A DNA stretch of 11,727 nucleotides from JBAUHN01 sp049680295 (GTDB lineage Bacteria; Pseudomonadota; Alphaproteobacteria; Rhodobacterales; Rhodobacteraceae). The stretch is from contig JBAUHN010000404.1 of the NCBI GenBank assembly GCA_049680295.1, forward strand, positions 1-11,727. The letters run 5' to 3'. Every line of letters starts with the position of its first letter. Position 1 is the stretch's first letter. Made by a program: the position numbers and the translations under genes. A model generated the notes under the pieces. That model was not told the DNA's origin. It ran no database searches and saw only the letters and a list, made by a program, of their open reading frames with translations. Shown in pieces: positions 1-6,548 of this stretch.

Positions 1-296
1 TGGGTGGTTCCAAGCGTAAATACGCATCCGTCGGCGACATTATTGTCGTGTCGGTCAAGGAAGCCATCCCTCGCGGTCGTGTGAAAAAGGGCGATGTCCG
101 TAAGGCCGTCGTTGTTCGCACCGCCAAAGAAGTCCGTCGCGATGATGGCACAGCGATCCGTTTTGATCGCAACGCAGCCGTCATTCTTAACAACAGCAAC
201 GAACCCGTGGGTACACGAATCTTTGGGCCAGTTGTACGTGAGCTGCGCGGCAAGAACTTCATGAAAATCATCTCGCTCGCTCCGGAGGTGCTGTAA
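1..296 (+). CDS. rplN: 50S ribosomal protein L14 (3' part)
   Basis: L14 is a large-subunit protein that binds 23S rRNA and sits at the interface with the small subunit. The window opens inside the gene. The reading frame begins with the codon at base 3 (GGSKRKYASVGDIIVV...) and runs to a TAA ending at 296, giving 97 visible residues of a protein usually near 122, so about 25 N-terminal residues lie to the left. The conserved stretches IPRGRVKKGDV, RFDRNAAVILNN and the ending MKIISLAPEVL are those of L14. A GTG at 48 encodes an internal valine and is not the start. Only 2 nt separate its stop from rplX, and the rplX Shine-Dalgarno (GGAGG, 284-288) lies inside this gene, as expected for a co-transcribed spc operon. 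Confidence 0.97.
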   Translation, partial: GGSKRKYASVGDIIVVSVKEAIPRGRVKKGDVRKAVVVRTAKEVRRDDGTAIRFDRNAAVILNNSNEPVGTRIFGPVVRELRGKNFMKIISLAPEVL

Positions 297-298
297 TC

Positions 299-610
299 AT
301 GGCTGCAAAACTGAAAAAAGGTGACAAGGTCATCGTGCTTGCGGGCAAGGACAAGGGCAAAACCGGCGCCATCACGTCGATTGACCCAAAGGCCAACAAA
401 GCAGTGGTAGACGGGCTGAACATCGCCATTCGTGCCACACGCCAAAGCCAGACAGATCAGGGCGGCCGCATCCCCAAAGCGATGCCGATTGACCTGAGCA
501 ATCTGGCCTATGTTGATGCCAAAGGCAAAGCCACACGGGTTGGCTTTAAAATGGACGGCGACAAAAAAGTACGCTTTGCCAAAACCACGGGGGACGTGAT
601 TGATGCTTGA
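299..610 (+). CDS. rplX: 50S ribosomal protein L24
   Basis: L24 is an assembly-initiating 23S rRNA binding protein. The 103-residue product has the normal bacterial length and begins with a KOW motif (about residues 5-35: KKGDKVIVLAGKDKGKTG). This is followed by the L24 core with NIAIRATRQ and the GGRIPKAMPID segment. The ATG at 299 has a good GGAGG 10 nt upstream, inside the end of rplN. The 3' end overlaps the rplE start by 8 nt (603-610), so translation of L24 and L5 is probably coupled. In E. coli the spc operon repressor S8 acts around the rplX-rplE junction. Here there is no intercistronic space, so any equivalent site would have to lie within coding sequence. Confidence 0.97.
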   Translation: MAAKLKKGDKVIVLAGKDKGKTGAITSIDPKANKAVVDGLNIAIRATRQSQTDQGGRIPKAMPIDLSNLAYVDAKGKATRVGFKMDGDKKVRFAKTTGDVIDA

Positions 611-1166
611 TACTGCAACCTACACACCCCGCCTGAAAGCGGCCTATTCGGATACAATCCGGGCCGCCATGAAGGAAGAATTTGGCTATAAAAACGGCAT
701 GATGATCCCGCGTTTGGACAAGATCGTTCTGAACATTGGCTGCGGTGCCGCTGCTGTGCGTGACAGCAAGAAAGCCAAATCAGCCCAAAGCGATCTGACG
801 CTGATCGCGGGTCAAAAGGCGCTGACCACCATCGCCAAGAAATCCATCGCGGGCTTCCGTGTGCGTGAAGATATGCCAATGGGGGCCAAAGTGACCCTGC
901 GCGGCGATCGCATGTACGAATTTCTCGACCGTCTGATCACGATTGCCATGCCACGTATCCGCGACTTTCGCGGCGTGTCCGGCAAAAGCTTTGATGGCCG
1001 TGGCAACTATGCCATGGGCCTGAAAGAGCACCTCGTGTTCCCTGAAATCAATTTCGACGACATTGATGAAAACTGGGGAATGGATATCGTGATCGCGACA
1101 ACCGCGAAAACCGACGATGAAGGCAAGGCGCTGTTGAAGCATTTCAACATGCCCTTCAATTCATAA
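603..1166 (+). CDS. rplE: 50S ribosomal protein L5
   Basis: L5 binds 5S rRNA and with it forms part of the central protuberance of the 50S subunit. The 187-residue protein carries hallmark segments: RLDKIVLNIGCG, GQKALTTIAKKSIAGFRVRE, GAKVTLRGDRMYEFLDRL, RDFRGVSGKSFDGRGNYAMG and a C-terminal LLKHFNMPFNS. I chose the ATG at 603, which gives the family-typical start MLDTATYTPRLKAAY. The in-frame TTG at 600 would add only one residue and is less likely. The start lies 8 nt inside rplX, and a GGGGGA run about 12 nt upstream serves as ribosome binding site. It is followed 18 nt later by rpsN. Confidence 0.97.
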   Translation: MLDTATYTPRLKAAYSDTIRAAMKEEFGYKNGMMIPRLDKIVLNIGCGAAAVRDSKKAKSAQSDLTLIAGQKALTTIAKKSIAGFRVREDMPMGAKVTLRGDRMYEFLDRLITIAMPRIRDFRGVSGKSFDGRGNYAMGLKEHLVFPEINFDDIDENWGMDIVIATTAKTDDEGKALLKHFNMPFNS

Positions 1167-1184
1167 GCGCGGGAAGGATTAGAC

Positions 1185-1490
1185 ATGGCTAAGAAATCAA
1201 TGATCGCACGCGAGAAAAAGCGCGAAGCACTGGTAAAGAAATTTGCCGCCAAACGTGCCGAGCTGAAAGCGATTGTGAGTGACCAAAGCAAGCCGATGGA
1301 AGAGCGCTTTCGCGCTTCCCTGAAGTTGGCGAAACTGCCCCGCAACTCATCTGCTGTGCGTCTGCACAACCGGTGCCAGTTGACCGGCCGCCCACACGCC
1401 TATTATCGCAAACTGAAAATTTCGCGGATCGCACTGCGGGATCTTGGCTCTGCCGGCCAAATCCCCGGTATGGTCAAGTCGAGCTGGTAA
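1185..1490 (+). CDS. rpsN: 30S ribosomal protein S14, zinc-free (C-minus) long form
   Basis: S14 binds 16S rRNA in the head of the small subunit near S3, S10 and S19. The 101-residue length and the C-terminal block RCQLTGRPHAYYRKLKISR identify the long form. Only one cysteine (in NRCQLTG) is present. The paired CxxC motifs of the zinc-binding short form are therefore missing, and this is the C-minus type that does not need zinc. That is the usual main-operon copy in alphaproteobacteria. A purine-rich GGGAAGG precedes the ATG at a suitable distance. The ATG codes for MAKKSMIAREKKRE, the standard start. It lies between rplE (18 nt gap) and rpsH (12 nt gap). Confidence 0.97.
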   Translation: MAKKSMIAREKKREALVKKFAAKRAELKAIVSDQSKPMEERFRASLKLAKLPRNSSAVRLHNRCQLTGRPHAYYRKLKISRIALRDLGSAGQIPGMVKSSW

Positions 1491-1502
1491 GGAGCGCCTG
1501 AT

Positions 1503-1895
1503 ATGAACGATCCTATCGCAGATATGCTCACCCGGATCCGCAACTCTTCGTTGCGCGGGAAATCAACCGTTGTAACCCCTGCGTCAAAACTGCGCGCCTG
1601 GGTTCTGGATGTGCTGGCCGACGAAGGCTACATCCGCGGCTATGAGAAAATGACTGGTGCGGACGGCCACCCGGCCATCGAAATCAGTCTTAAGTACTAC
1701 GAAGGCGAACCTGTCATTCGCGAATTGAAGCGGGTCTCAAAACCCGGCCGTCGCGTCTACATGGGCGTTAATGACATCCCCGTTGTCCGTCAGGGCCTGG
1801 GTGTGTCGATTGTCTCCACCCCTAAGGGTGTGATGTCGGATGCATCCGCACGCAGCGCCAATGTTGGCGGTGAAGTGCTTTGCACAGTCTTCTAA
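1503..1895 (+). CDS. rpsH: 30S ribosomal protein S8
   Basis: S8 is a primary 16S rRNA binding protein of the central domain. In E. coli it also represses its own (spc) operon. The 130-residue product starts MNDPIADMLTRIRNS, the near-universal S8 N-terminus. It contains LADEGYI, the RVSKPGRRVY segment and the GLGVSIVSTPKGVMSD block with the C-terminal ending GGEVLCTVF. The serine-rich STPKGVMSD signature contacts rRNA in known structures. GGAG lies just after the rpsN stop (1491-1494), 8 nt before the ATG. The gene ends 10 nt before rplF. Whether S8 feedback works here as in enterics cannot be read from this sequence. Confidence 0.97.
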   Translation: MNDPIADMLTRIRNSSLRGKSTVVTPASKLRAWVLDVLADEGYIRGYEKMTGADGHPAIEISLKYYEGEPVIRELKRVSKPGRRVYMGVNDIPVVRQGLGVSIVSTPKGVMSDASARSANVGGEVLCTVF

Positions 1896-1905
1896 GGGGG
1901 ATCTG

Positions 1906-2439
1906 ATGTCTCGTATTGGTAAAAAACCGGTCGACCTGCCCAGCGGTGTTACCGCGTCGGTCAGCGGCCAAACCATCGAAGTCAAAGGCCCCAAAGGCAC
2001 ACGTGCTTTTAAGGCGACGGATGATGTAACATTAAGTGTGGAAGACAATGTTGTCTCGATCACGCCACGCGGTAAATCAAAGCGCGCGCGCCAGCAGTGG
2101 GGCATGAGCCGCACAATGGTTGCAAACCTTGTGACCGGCGTCACCGATGGTTTCAAGAAAGAGCTTGAAATTCAGGGCGTTGGTTATCGTGCTGCAATGA
2201 CAGGCAACACGTTGAAACTGAACCTCGGGCTTAGCCACGATGTCGATTACACTCCGCCTGCAGGCGTGACCGTAACCGCACCAAAGCAGACCGAAATCAT
2301 TGTGGAAGGCATTGACGAACAGCTTGTTGGTCAGGTTGCCGCGAACATCCGTGCGTGGCGCAAGCCCGAGCCTTACAAAGGCAAGGGCATCCGCTACAAG
2401 GGCGAGTTCATCTTCCGCAAAGAAGGCAAGAAGAAGTAG
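1906..2439 (+). CDS. rplF: 50S ribosomal protein L6
   Basis: L6 binds domain VI of 23S rRNA next to the factor-binding centre. The reading frame is open upstream to 1840. I chose the ATG at 1906 because it gives MSRIGKKPVDLPSGV, the standard L6 N-terminus, gives 177 residues (the usual length) and follows a GGGGGAT ribosome binding site at 1896-1902. The earlier ATG at 1840 lies inside rpsH and would add 22 residues with no L6 counterpart. The two L6 repeats are visible: the first ends near MVANLVTGVTDGFKKELEI, and the second contains GVGYRA and the YKGKGIRYKGE signature near the C-terminus. The basic tail ends GKKK. It is spaced 10 nt from rpsH and 12 nt from rplR. Confidence 0.97.
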   Translation: MSRIGKKPVDLPSGVTASVSGQTIEVKGPKGTRAFKATDDVTLSVEDNVVSITPRGKSKRARQQWGMSRTMVANLVTGVTDGFKKELEIQGVGYRAAMTGNTLKLNLGLSHDVDYTPPAGVTVTAPKQTEIIVEGIDEQLVGQVAANIRAWRKPEPYKGKGIRYKGEFIFRKEGKKK

Positions 2440-2451
2440 GGACCAAGGAAC

Positions 2452-2811
2452 ATGGCAAACACCAAAAGACAACTGTTCCTCAAACGCCGCATGCGCGTTC
2501 GGAACAAACTTCGCCGGGTAAACGCAGGCCGTATGCGCCTGTCGGTTCATCGGTCAAACAAAAACATCAGCGTCCAGCTGATCGACGATGTGAATGGCGT
2601 AACACTCGCCGCGGCATCATCGCTTGAAAAAGCTTTGGGCGTTGTGGGTAAAAACAACATTGAGGCGGCCACCAAGGTCGGGGCGGAAATCGCGAAACGT
2701 GCAAAAAAAGCCGGCGTTGAAGAGGCCTATTTTGACCGTGGCGGTTTTCTGTTCCACGGCAAGGTCAAAGCCTTGGCTGACGCCGCCCGCGAAGGTGGTT
2801 TGAAGATCTAA
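2452..2811 (+). CDS. rplR: 50S ribosomal protein L18
   Basis: L18 binds 5S rRNA together with L5 and helps dock it onto the 50S subunit. The 119-residue protein has a strongly basic N-terminus (KRRMRVRNKLRR), the RLSVHRSNKNISVQLID strand region and the conserved C-terminal block AYFDRGGFLFHGKVKALADAAREGGL. All of these match L18 in length and order. An AAGGA motif precedes the ATG. Unlike its neighbours it is not tightly followed by the next gene. The 116 nt to rpsE hold a perfect hairpin (listed separately), so its mRNA 3' end or processing may differ from the rest of the operon. Confidence 0.97.
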   Translation: MANTKRQLFLKRRMRVRNKLRRVNAGRMRLSVHRSNKNISVQLIDDVNGVTLAAASSLEKALGVVGKNNIEAATKVGAEIAKRAKKAGVEEAYFDRGGFLFHGKVKALADAAREGGLKI

Positions 2812-2820
2812 GCAAAGCGC

Positions 2821-2845
2821 AGGCGGCCCTGTTTTGGGGCCGCCT
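2821..2845 (+). other. perfect 9-bp GC-rich hairpin between rplR and rpsE, no U-tract
   Basis: The arms AGGCGGCCC (2821-2829) and GGGCCGCCT (2837-2845) are perfectly complementary around a 7-nt loop, TGTTTTG. The hairpin starts 9 nt after the rplR stop. It looks like the stem of an intrinsic terminator, but the bases that follow (CGATGATCC) contain no run of T, so full termination is not expected. It could be a partial attenuator, an RNA processing or stability element, or a terminator that has lost its tail. rpsE and rpmD lie downstream and are essential, so either there is readthrough or a promoter lies in 2846-2915. I see no convincing -35/-10 pair there. Confidence 0.55.
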
Positions 2846-2915
2846 CGATGATCCGGGACTGTGACTTTGGTCGCTCTCACCAGGATTGAGACATCAGGGC
2901 CTGTGCCCGCATTCA

Positions 2916-2922
2916 AAGGAGG
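2916..2922 (+). promoter_or_regulatory. strong Shine-Dalgarno of rpsE
   Basis: AAGGAGG is a near-perfect anti-16S match 5 nt before the ATG at 2928. It decides the rpsE start, because the same frame is open further upstream to 2886 but no such site precedes the earlier ATG. Confidence 0.85.
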
Positions 2923-2927
2923 CCAGC

Positions 2928-3509
2928 ATGGCCAGAGATGACAACCGCGGCGGCAATCGCCGTAACAACCGCGACGAGACACCGGAATTCTCAGACCGCT
3001 TGGTTGCGATCAACCGTGTATCCAAAACTGTAAAGGGTGGTAAGCGCTTTGGTTTTGCAGCCCTTGTTGTTGTGGGCGACCAAAAGGGCCGTGTCGGGTT
3101 CGGCAAAGGTAAAGCGAAAGAGGTTCCCGAGGCCATTCGCAAAGCCACCGAGCAAGCCAAATGCCAGATGATCCGCGTGCAACTGCGCGAAGGCCGGACG
3201 TTGCACCACGATATGGAAGGCCGTCATGGCGCTGGTAAAGTGGTCATGCGGACAGCCCCAGAAGGTACCGGGATCATCGCCGGTGGTCCAATGCGCGCCG
3301 TGTTCGAAATGCTGGGCGTTAAGGACGTTGTGTCGAAATCCATCGGGTCGCAAAACCCTTACAACATGATCCGCGCCACCATGGACGGTCTCAGGAAAGA
3401 AGCATCCCCACGTTCCGTCGCACAGCGTCGTGGCAAAAAGGTTGCAGACATTCTGCCCAAGCGTGAAAACGCCTCTGACACGTCCACTCAAGTCGCCGAG
3501 GAGGCCTAG
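2928..3509 (+). CDS. rpsE: 30S ribosomal protein S5
   Basis: S5 is a small-subunit protein that contributes to translational accuracy. Its N-terminal loop is the site of spectinomycin-resistance mutations in many bacteria. The 193-residue protein has a basic, low-complexity N-terminus (DDNRGGNRRNNRD). Next comes the RNA-binding S5 domain with VAINRVSKTVKGGKRFGF and VVVGDQKGRVGFGKGKAKEV, and then the C-terminal domain with APEGTGIIAGG and GVKDVVSKSIGSQNPYN. The ATG at 2928 was chosen for its AAGGAGG site and because residues encoded upstream have no S5 counterpart. An acidic tail (STQVAEEA) ends the protein. The rpmD ribosome binding site GAGGAGG (3498-3504) lies within its last codons, and only 3 nt separate it from rpmD. 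Confidence 0.97.
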   Translation: MARDDNRGGNRRNNRDETPEFSDRLVAINRVSKTVKGGKRFGFAALVVVGDQKGRVGFGKGKAKEVPEAIRKATEQAKCQMIRVQLREGRTLHHDMEGRHGAGKVVMRTAPEGTGIIAGGPMRAVFEMLGVKDVVSKSIGSQNPYNMIRATMDGLRKEASPRSVAQRRGKKVADILPKRENASDTSTQVAEEA

Positions 3510-3512
3510 ACC

Positions 3513-3701
3513 ATGGCTAAGACAATTGTCGTAAAACAGCTCGGGTCCCCGATCCGTCGCCCCGCAGATCAAAAAGCAACGCTGGTTGGTCTGGGTCTGA
3601 ACAAAATGCACCGTACCCGCGAATTGGAAGACACCCCTTCCGTGCGCGGTATGGTACGCAAGATCTCGCATATGGTTGAGATCATCGAAGAAAAAGGCTG
3701 A
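3513..3701 (+). CDS. rpmD: 50S ribosomal protein L30
   Basis: L30 is a small peripheral protein of the 50S subunit that is absent from some bacterial lineages. The 62-residue product begins MAKTIVVKQLGSPIRRP and contains LVGLGLNKMHRTRELEDTP, the typical L30 core, then MVRKISHMVEI. The ATG at 3513 is 3 nt after the rpsE stop and is served by GAGGAGG inside the rpsE end. In most bacteria rplO (L15) and secY follow directly. Here a strong terminator and unrelated genes follow, so this is the last gene of the operon as seen in this window. Confidence 0.97.
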   Translation: MAKTIVVKQLGSPIRRPADQKATLVGLGLNKMHRTRELEDTPSVRGMVRKISHMVEIIEEKG

Positions 3702-3742
3702 TGCGTTTCTGAGCAATCGCTCGGACCTACGCCCATCTATTG

Positions 3743-3774
3743 AACGCCTCGCAGAAAGCTGCGGGGCGTTTTTT
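3743..3774 (+). terminator. intrinsic terminator of the ribosomal protein operon
   Basis: The stem AACGCCTCGCAG (3743-3754) pairs with CTGCGGGGCGTT (3759-3770) through 12 base pairs, one of them T-G, around an AAAG loop. Six T residues (3769-3774) follow. It lies 41 nt after the rpmD stop and is oriented to end + strand transcription from the spc operon. Confidence 0.92.
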
Positions 3775-3916
3775 GCGTTTTCCGACCTATTGCAATCTGC
3801 ACGTGAAATTAGGCGCTCCAGGATTTGATTTGAAGGGCTTTTGCTGCATATTGAGTTTTCTACGTGATGTCAGCCTACTAACCTTTGCAAGATTTTTAGA
3901 GACGAGAATATTCTTT

Positions 3917-5683
3917 ATGCGGATCGGTTTTCTGTGTGTCGCCATATATTTGGCCGGAGTGCAATTGGCCGTTGCGCAAAATGATGAGGCCTCACTGTCC
4001 GATCAATGCGCCGCCCTTGCGGGCAGCAAATGGGAACCTTCAAATCCAGAAAGTGTTCCGTTTTCGGTGATTGACCCGTCCATTGCTTTGCCTGTTTGTC
4101 AGGCCGCACTTGAGCAGGACGCAACGCCCGTCGCAAAGTTCCGGGTTGCGCGCATTTTGATGGTGGCCAATCGTGATGATGAAGCTTTCAAGCTGATAAC
4201 CGACCTTCAAGACAGTGACCTATTGCTTGCCCGCGACGCATTGGCATTCATGTTGTTCACCGGGCGCGGCACGCCTAGCAACGTCGACAAGGCAGTGGAA
4301 ATCTCGCGCGAGTTGGTGAGTGAGGGGTTTGGCCCGGGATATTCGCGGCTTGGTGCGGCTTATCTGAACGGCCTTGGCGTTTCGCGTGATCCGGTTGCTG
4401 CCGCAAAGTTGTTCAAGCAGGGCGCGGACGTCGGTGAAGAATACTCAATCTATGTGCTGGGCTGGATGTTGGAAACCGGGACAGCGACAAAAGCGGACCC
4501 TGTCGCTGCAGCAGCCTACTATAAACATGCCGCGGACATGAAATATCCGGCCGCCAAGAAAGCGCTTGCCGATCTTTATTCCAAGGGGGTTGGCGTCGAA
4601 AAGTCCGAAACGACTGCATTTCGACTGATGAAAGAAGCGGCAGAACTAGGCGATGCCAGCGCCCAGGAACGGCTGGGATATTATTTTCAAACCGGGTTCG
4701 GCGTCAAAAAGGATGTGGCAAAAGCGATTGATTGGTATGACAGGGCGTTGAAAAAGGGCAACGGGTTTGCGGCCTTTAATCTTGGTGTTCTGCACGAATT
4801 TGGTCAAGGCGTGCCAAAATCACCTGAAACGGCGGTTGGTTTTTTTGAACAGGCCATTGAACTGGGCAATGATGCCGCGCTTGGCCGTTTGGGGTTGATG
4901 GCATACCAAGGGCGAGGCATGGACGTCGACCGTGATCGGGCCGGGGCGCTTTTGTCAAAGGCCAATCTGACGGGTAATGGTCAGGCGCAGTCGGCCTTGG
5001 CGGATATGCTGTATTTCGGAACGGGCTTGCCACAGGATCAGGACAAGGCACTGACAGTCTTGCGGGCGTCTGCCACCGAGGGTTACGCGCCTGCGGCCCA
5101 TCTTGTTGCACAGATTCTGTTGGAGAAAAACGGCGATTTGGCTGAGGTCGAAACCATGCTGAAGCAAGCCGCCCAAAGCGACAACCTGCCACAAGCAAGT
5201 CTGGATTATGCCGAATTCCTGACCGCCAAGCTGCCAAAAGGGTCCAAACGCAAGGTGTCGGACGCAGACAGGCGCAGTGCTTTTCCGCATTATAAAAAAG
5301 CATCAGATGCAGAATTGCCAAAAGCGATGTTGGGTCTGGGTTGGGCCTATTATGGCGGTTATGGAACGAAAAAGGATGTGGCGCAGGCAGAAAGCCTGGC
5401 AAAACGCGCCAAAGCAAACGGCGTCGAGGATGCGGATAATCTGCTAAAATTGATAAATTTTTCTCGTCAACTTGATGCAGAAATAGAACGACTTGACGCT
5501 GAACTGGCAGCCAACTTGGTGGAAATTTGCGAGACGGAGATAAAATTGTGTGGTCGTGGCTGCGATGAATTGAGCGACGGGCGCCAGATATACAACACGC
5601 GTGATGGCAAACACTGGTTTCATCGAAACGGCAGATTGGTCACCGGCGACGACGTGCCAGATTATTCCTGTGAGGTAAAATGA
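3917..5683 (+). CDS. exported Sel1-repeat protein with cysteine-containing C-terminal tail
   Basis: This is a 588-residue protein. Residues 1-20 look like a Sec signal peptide (MRIGFLCVAIYLAGVQLAVA) with cleavage after AVA. An N-terminal segment follows with Cys31 and Cys61 and a TPR-like PVCQAALEQD helix, a layout common in alphaproteobacterial Sel1 proteins. From about residue 105 to 500 there are about eleven Sel1-type repeats of some 36 residues. Units near 140-350 are clearest (LGAAYLNGLGV, LADLYSKGVGV, LGYYFQTGFGV, LGVLHEFGQGV), while those near 430-480 are degenerate. A short charged helix (RQLDAEIERLDAEL) leads to a tail with Cys538, Cys545, Cys549 and Cys585 that I do not recognise. 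Sel1 repeats mediate protein binding, so a periplasmic scaffold is inferred. The frame is open back to 3740, but that stretch spans the terminator, so ATG 3917 is preferred. It overlaps the next gene by 4 nt. Confidence 0.85.
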   Translation: MRIGFLCVAIYLAGVQLAVAQNDEASLSDQCAALAGSKWEPSNPESVPFSVIDPSIALPVCQAALEQDATPVAKFRVARILMVANRDDEAFKLITDLQDSDLLLARDALAFMLFTGRGTPSNVDKAVEISRELVSEGFGPGYSRLGAAYLNGLGVSRDPVAAAKLFKQGADVGEEYSIYVLGWMLETGTATKADPVAAAAYYKHAADMKYPAAKKALADLYSKGVGVEKSETTAFRLMKEAAELGDASAQERLGYYFQTGFGVKKDVAKAIDWYDRALKKGNGFAAFNLGVLHEFGQGVPKSPETAVGFFEQAIELGNDAALGRLGLMAYQGRGMDVDRDRAGALLSKANLTGNGQAQSALADMLYFGTGLPQDQDKALTVLRASATEGYAPAAHLVAQILLEKNGDLAEVETMLKQAAQSDNLPQASLDYAEFLTAKLPKGSKRKVSDADRRSAFPHYKKASDAELPKAMLGLGWAYYGGYGTKKDVAQAESLAKRAKANGVEDADNLLKLINFSRQLDAEIERLDAELAANLVEICETEIKLCGRGCDELSDGRQIYNTRDGKHWFHRNGRLVTGDDVPDYSCEVK

Positions 5684-6177
5684 GCCTGTTTTCTCTGTTC
5701 CGAATTGTTTTCTCAGTATGCTTGGTAGGGTTCGCCAGCGCGGCGGCGGCTGAATCGCGGATGAAAATATGCAATCGCGGCAAAGAAACCATTCAGTTGG
5801 CCGTTCTCGAAGAAGTCCCAGCTGGGTTTCTTGCTACTAAATGGGAGGCATCGGGCTGGTTTAAAGTATCCGCCGGGTCTTGCAGTAAATCCAGTAGCAG
5901 GCCGGGCCATCAGATGGTGTTTCTGTCTGTGCTTGGGTTGGGCCGTGATAAACCCCGTATCTTGGACTACGGCGTTGACCGGTTGCCCAGCAGATTGGGG
6001 AAATCAAAATCCTATGGGGTTGAACGGTTCTATTGTGTCAAAAGTGGAAGTTTCAGGCGCACGCTGAAGGACATCAAGATGCACGGCGGCAGATGTCCAA
6101 ATGGCTACTACAAACAACTGTTCAACAATTTCGTTTGGGTCGCGCAGAATACCAACTTTACGCTGAGCATCAAATAG
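5680..6177 (+). CDS. small exported protein resembling DUF1036
   Basis: This 165-residue protein has an N-terminal signal peptide (about residues 1-24, ending SAAAA before ESRMKICN). The mature part starts with KICNRGKETIQLAVL and continues to SGWFKVSAGSC. This resembles the opening of DUF1036 proteins (a CN motif, an alternating strand, then GW...v.PG.C). The match is from memory of the family pattern and not a search. Cys31/Cys68 and Cys119/Cys139 could form two disulfides in an oxidising compartment. The second half (residues 75-165) diverges from what I know of DUF1036. The start ATG overlaps the Sel1 gene stop in ATGA, so the two are almost certainly translated together and may act together. 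Function is unknown. If it is not DUF1036, it is a hypothetical secreted beta-rich protein. Confidence 0.75.
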   Translation: MSLFSLFRIVFSVCLVGFASAAAAESRMKICNRGKETIQLAVLEEVPAGFLATKWEASGWFKVSAGSCSKSSSRPGHQMVFLSVLGLGRDKPRILDYGVDRLPSRLGKSKSYGVERFYCVKSGSFRRTLKDIKMHGGRCPNGYYKQLFNNFVWVAQNTNFTLSIK

Positions 6178-6548
6178 CCGCGTCAGTTCAAGGTTGTTCA
6201 AAGGCTACGGTGGAACAAGCGATCAAAAAACGCGCATTGCAATTTGTTCTGCACCCTCAAATCACAATGCCGTTTTCTACATTTGGCCCGGATTCCCAAT
6301 TGCCGCGATACCGATCGCAAATGCAGGGTACGTCACGGCAACACTGGACCAATTTTAATCACAACCAAACTCACACTTTGAATTAGACCACTCTTCACAT
6401 GGACATATTTTGCCGAATTGGGGCTGGAGTAAATTGGCGTGATTGCCTACGTAAATCTACCTACAGCGTTCCGCAGATTATTTGCTACATCACTTATCGC
6501 GTAACGCGGCATGCCTTATTTTCAAAGACGCCTGCCTACGTCCTGACC
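6178..6548 (+). other. 371-nt stretch without a recognisable gene, between convergent genes
   Basis: The interval lies between the stop of the + strand DUF1036-like gene and the stop of the - strand response regulator. It is visibly richer in A and T than the flanking genes. I saw no tRNA, no transposase fragment, no direct repeats of note and no strong terminator for either neighbour. There is a short CGCG-TAA-CGCG inverted repeat at 6498-6508. Open frames here are short, lack family motifs and lack good ribosome binding sites. A decayed gene or a small RNA cannot be excluded. Confidence 0.5.
6525..6544 (-). terminator. weak candidate terminator hairpin for the response regulator gene
   Basis: Read on the - strand, AGGACG and CGTCTT pair through 6 bp (one G-T) around an 8-nt loop, starting 4 nt after the regulator stop codon. 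The tail is only TGAAAAT, not a T run, so any terminator activity would be weak. It is the only hairpin I find in the right place. Confidence 0.2.

Noticed and set aside
600..620. TGATACTG at the rplE start resembles the 3' strand of the S8 binding site in helix 21 of 16S rRNA, which would suggest an S8 autoregulatory site as in E. coli.
   Set aside because: I could not find a matching 5' strand upstream or downstream that would form the asymmetric S8 core, and the bases are simply the codons for Leu-Asp-Thr-Ala.
1840..1905. Longer L6 starting at the ATG at 1840.
   Set aside because: It lies inside rpsH, has no L6 counterpart and lacks the GGGGGAT site that precedes ATG 1906.
3825..3881. Possible sigma-70 promoter for the Sel1 gene (TTGATT with TATTGA 18 nt later, or TTGAGT with TACTAA 19 nt later).
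   Set aside because: Both -10 boxes match the consensus poorly and neither stands out. A promoter is expected in 3775-3916 but cannot be placed.
3740..3916. N-terminal extension of the Sel1 protein by 59 residues from a TTG at 3740.
   Set aside because: It would translate through the intrinsic terminator stem and place the clear signal peptide internally. ATG 3917 starts directly at the signal peptide.
6200..6354. On the - strand an Ala/Gly/Ile-rich translation (AFAIGIAAIGNPGQM and on) interrupted by stops, which could be a decayed membrane protein gene.
   Set aside because: The open part is only about 25 codons, bounded by stops, with no start signal and no family I can name. This is within chance.
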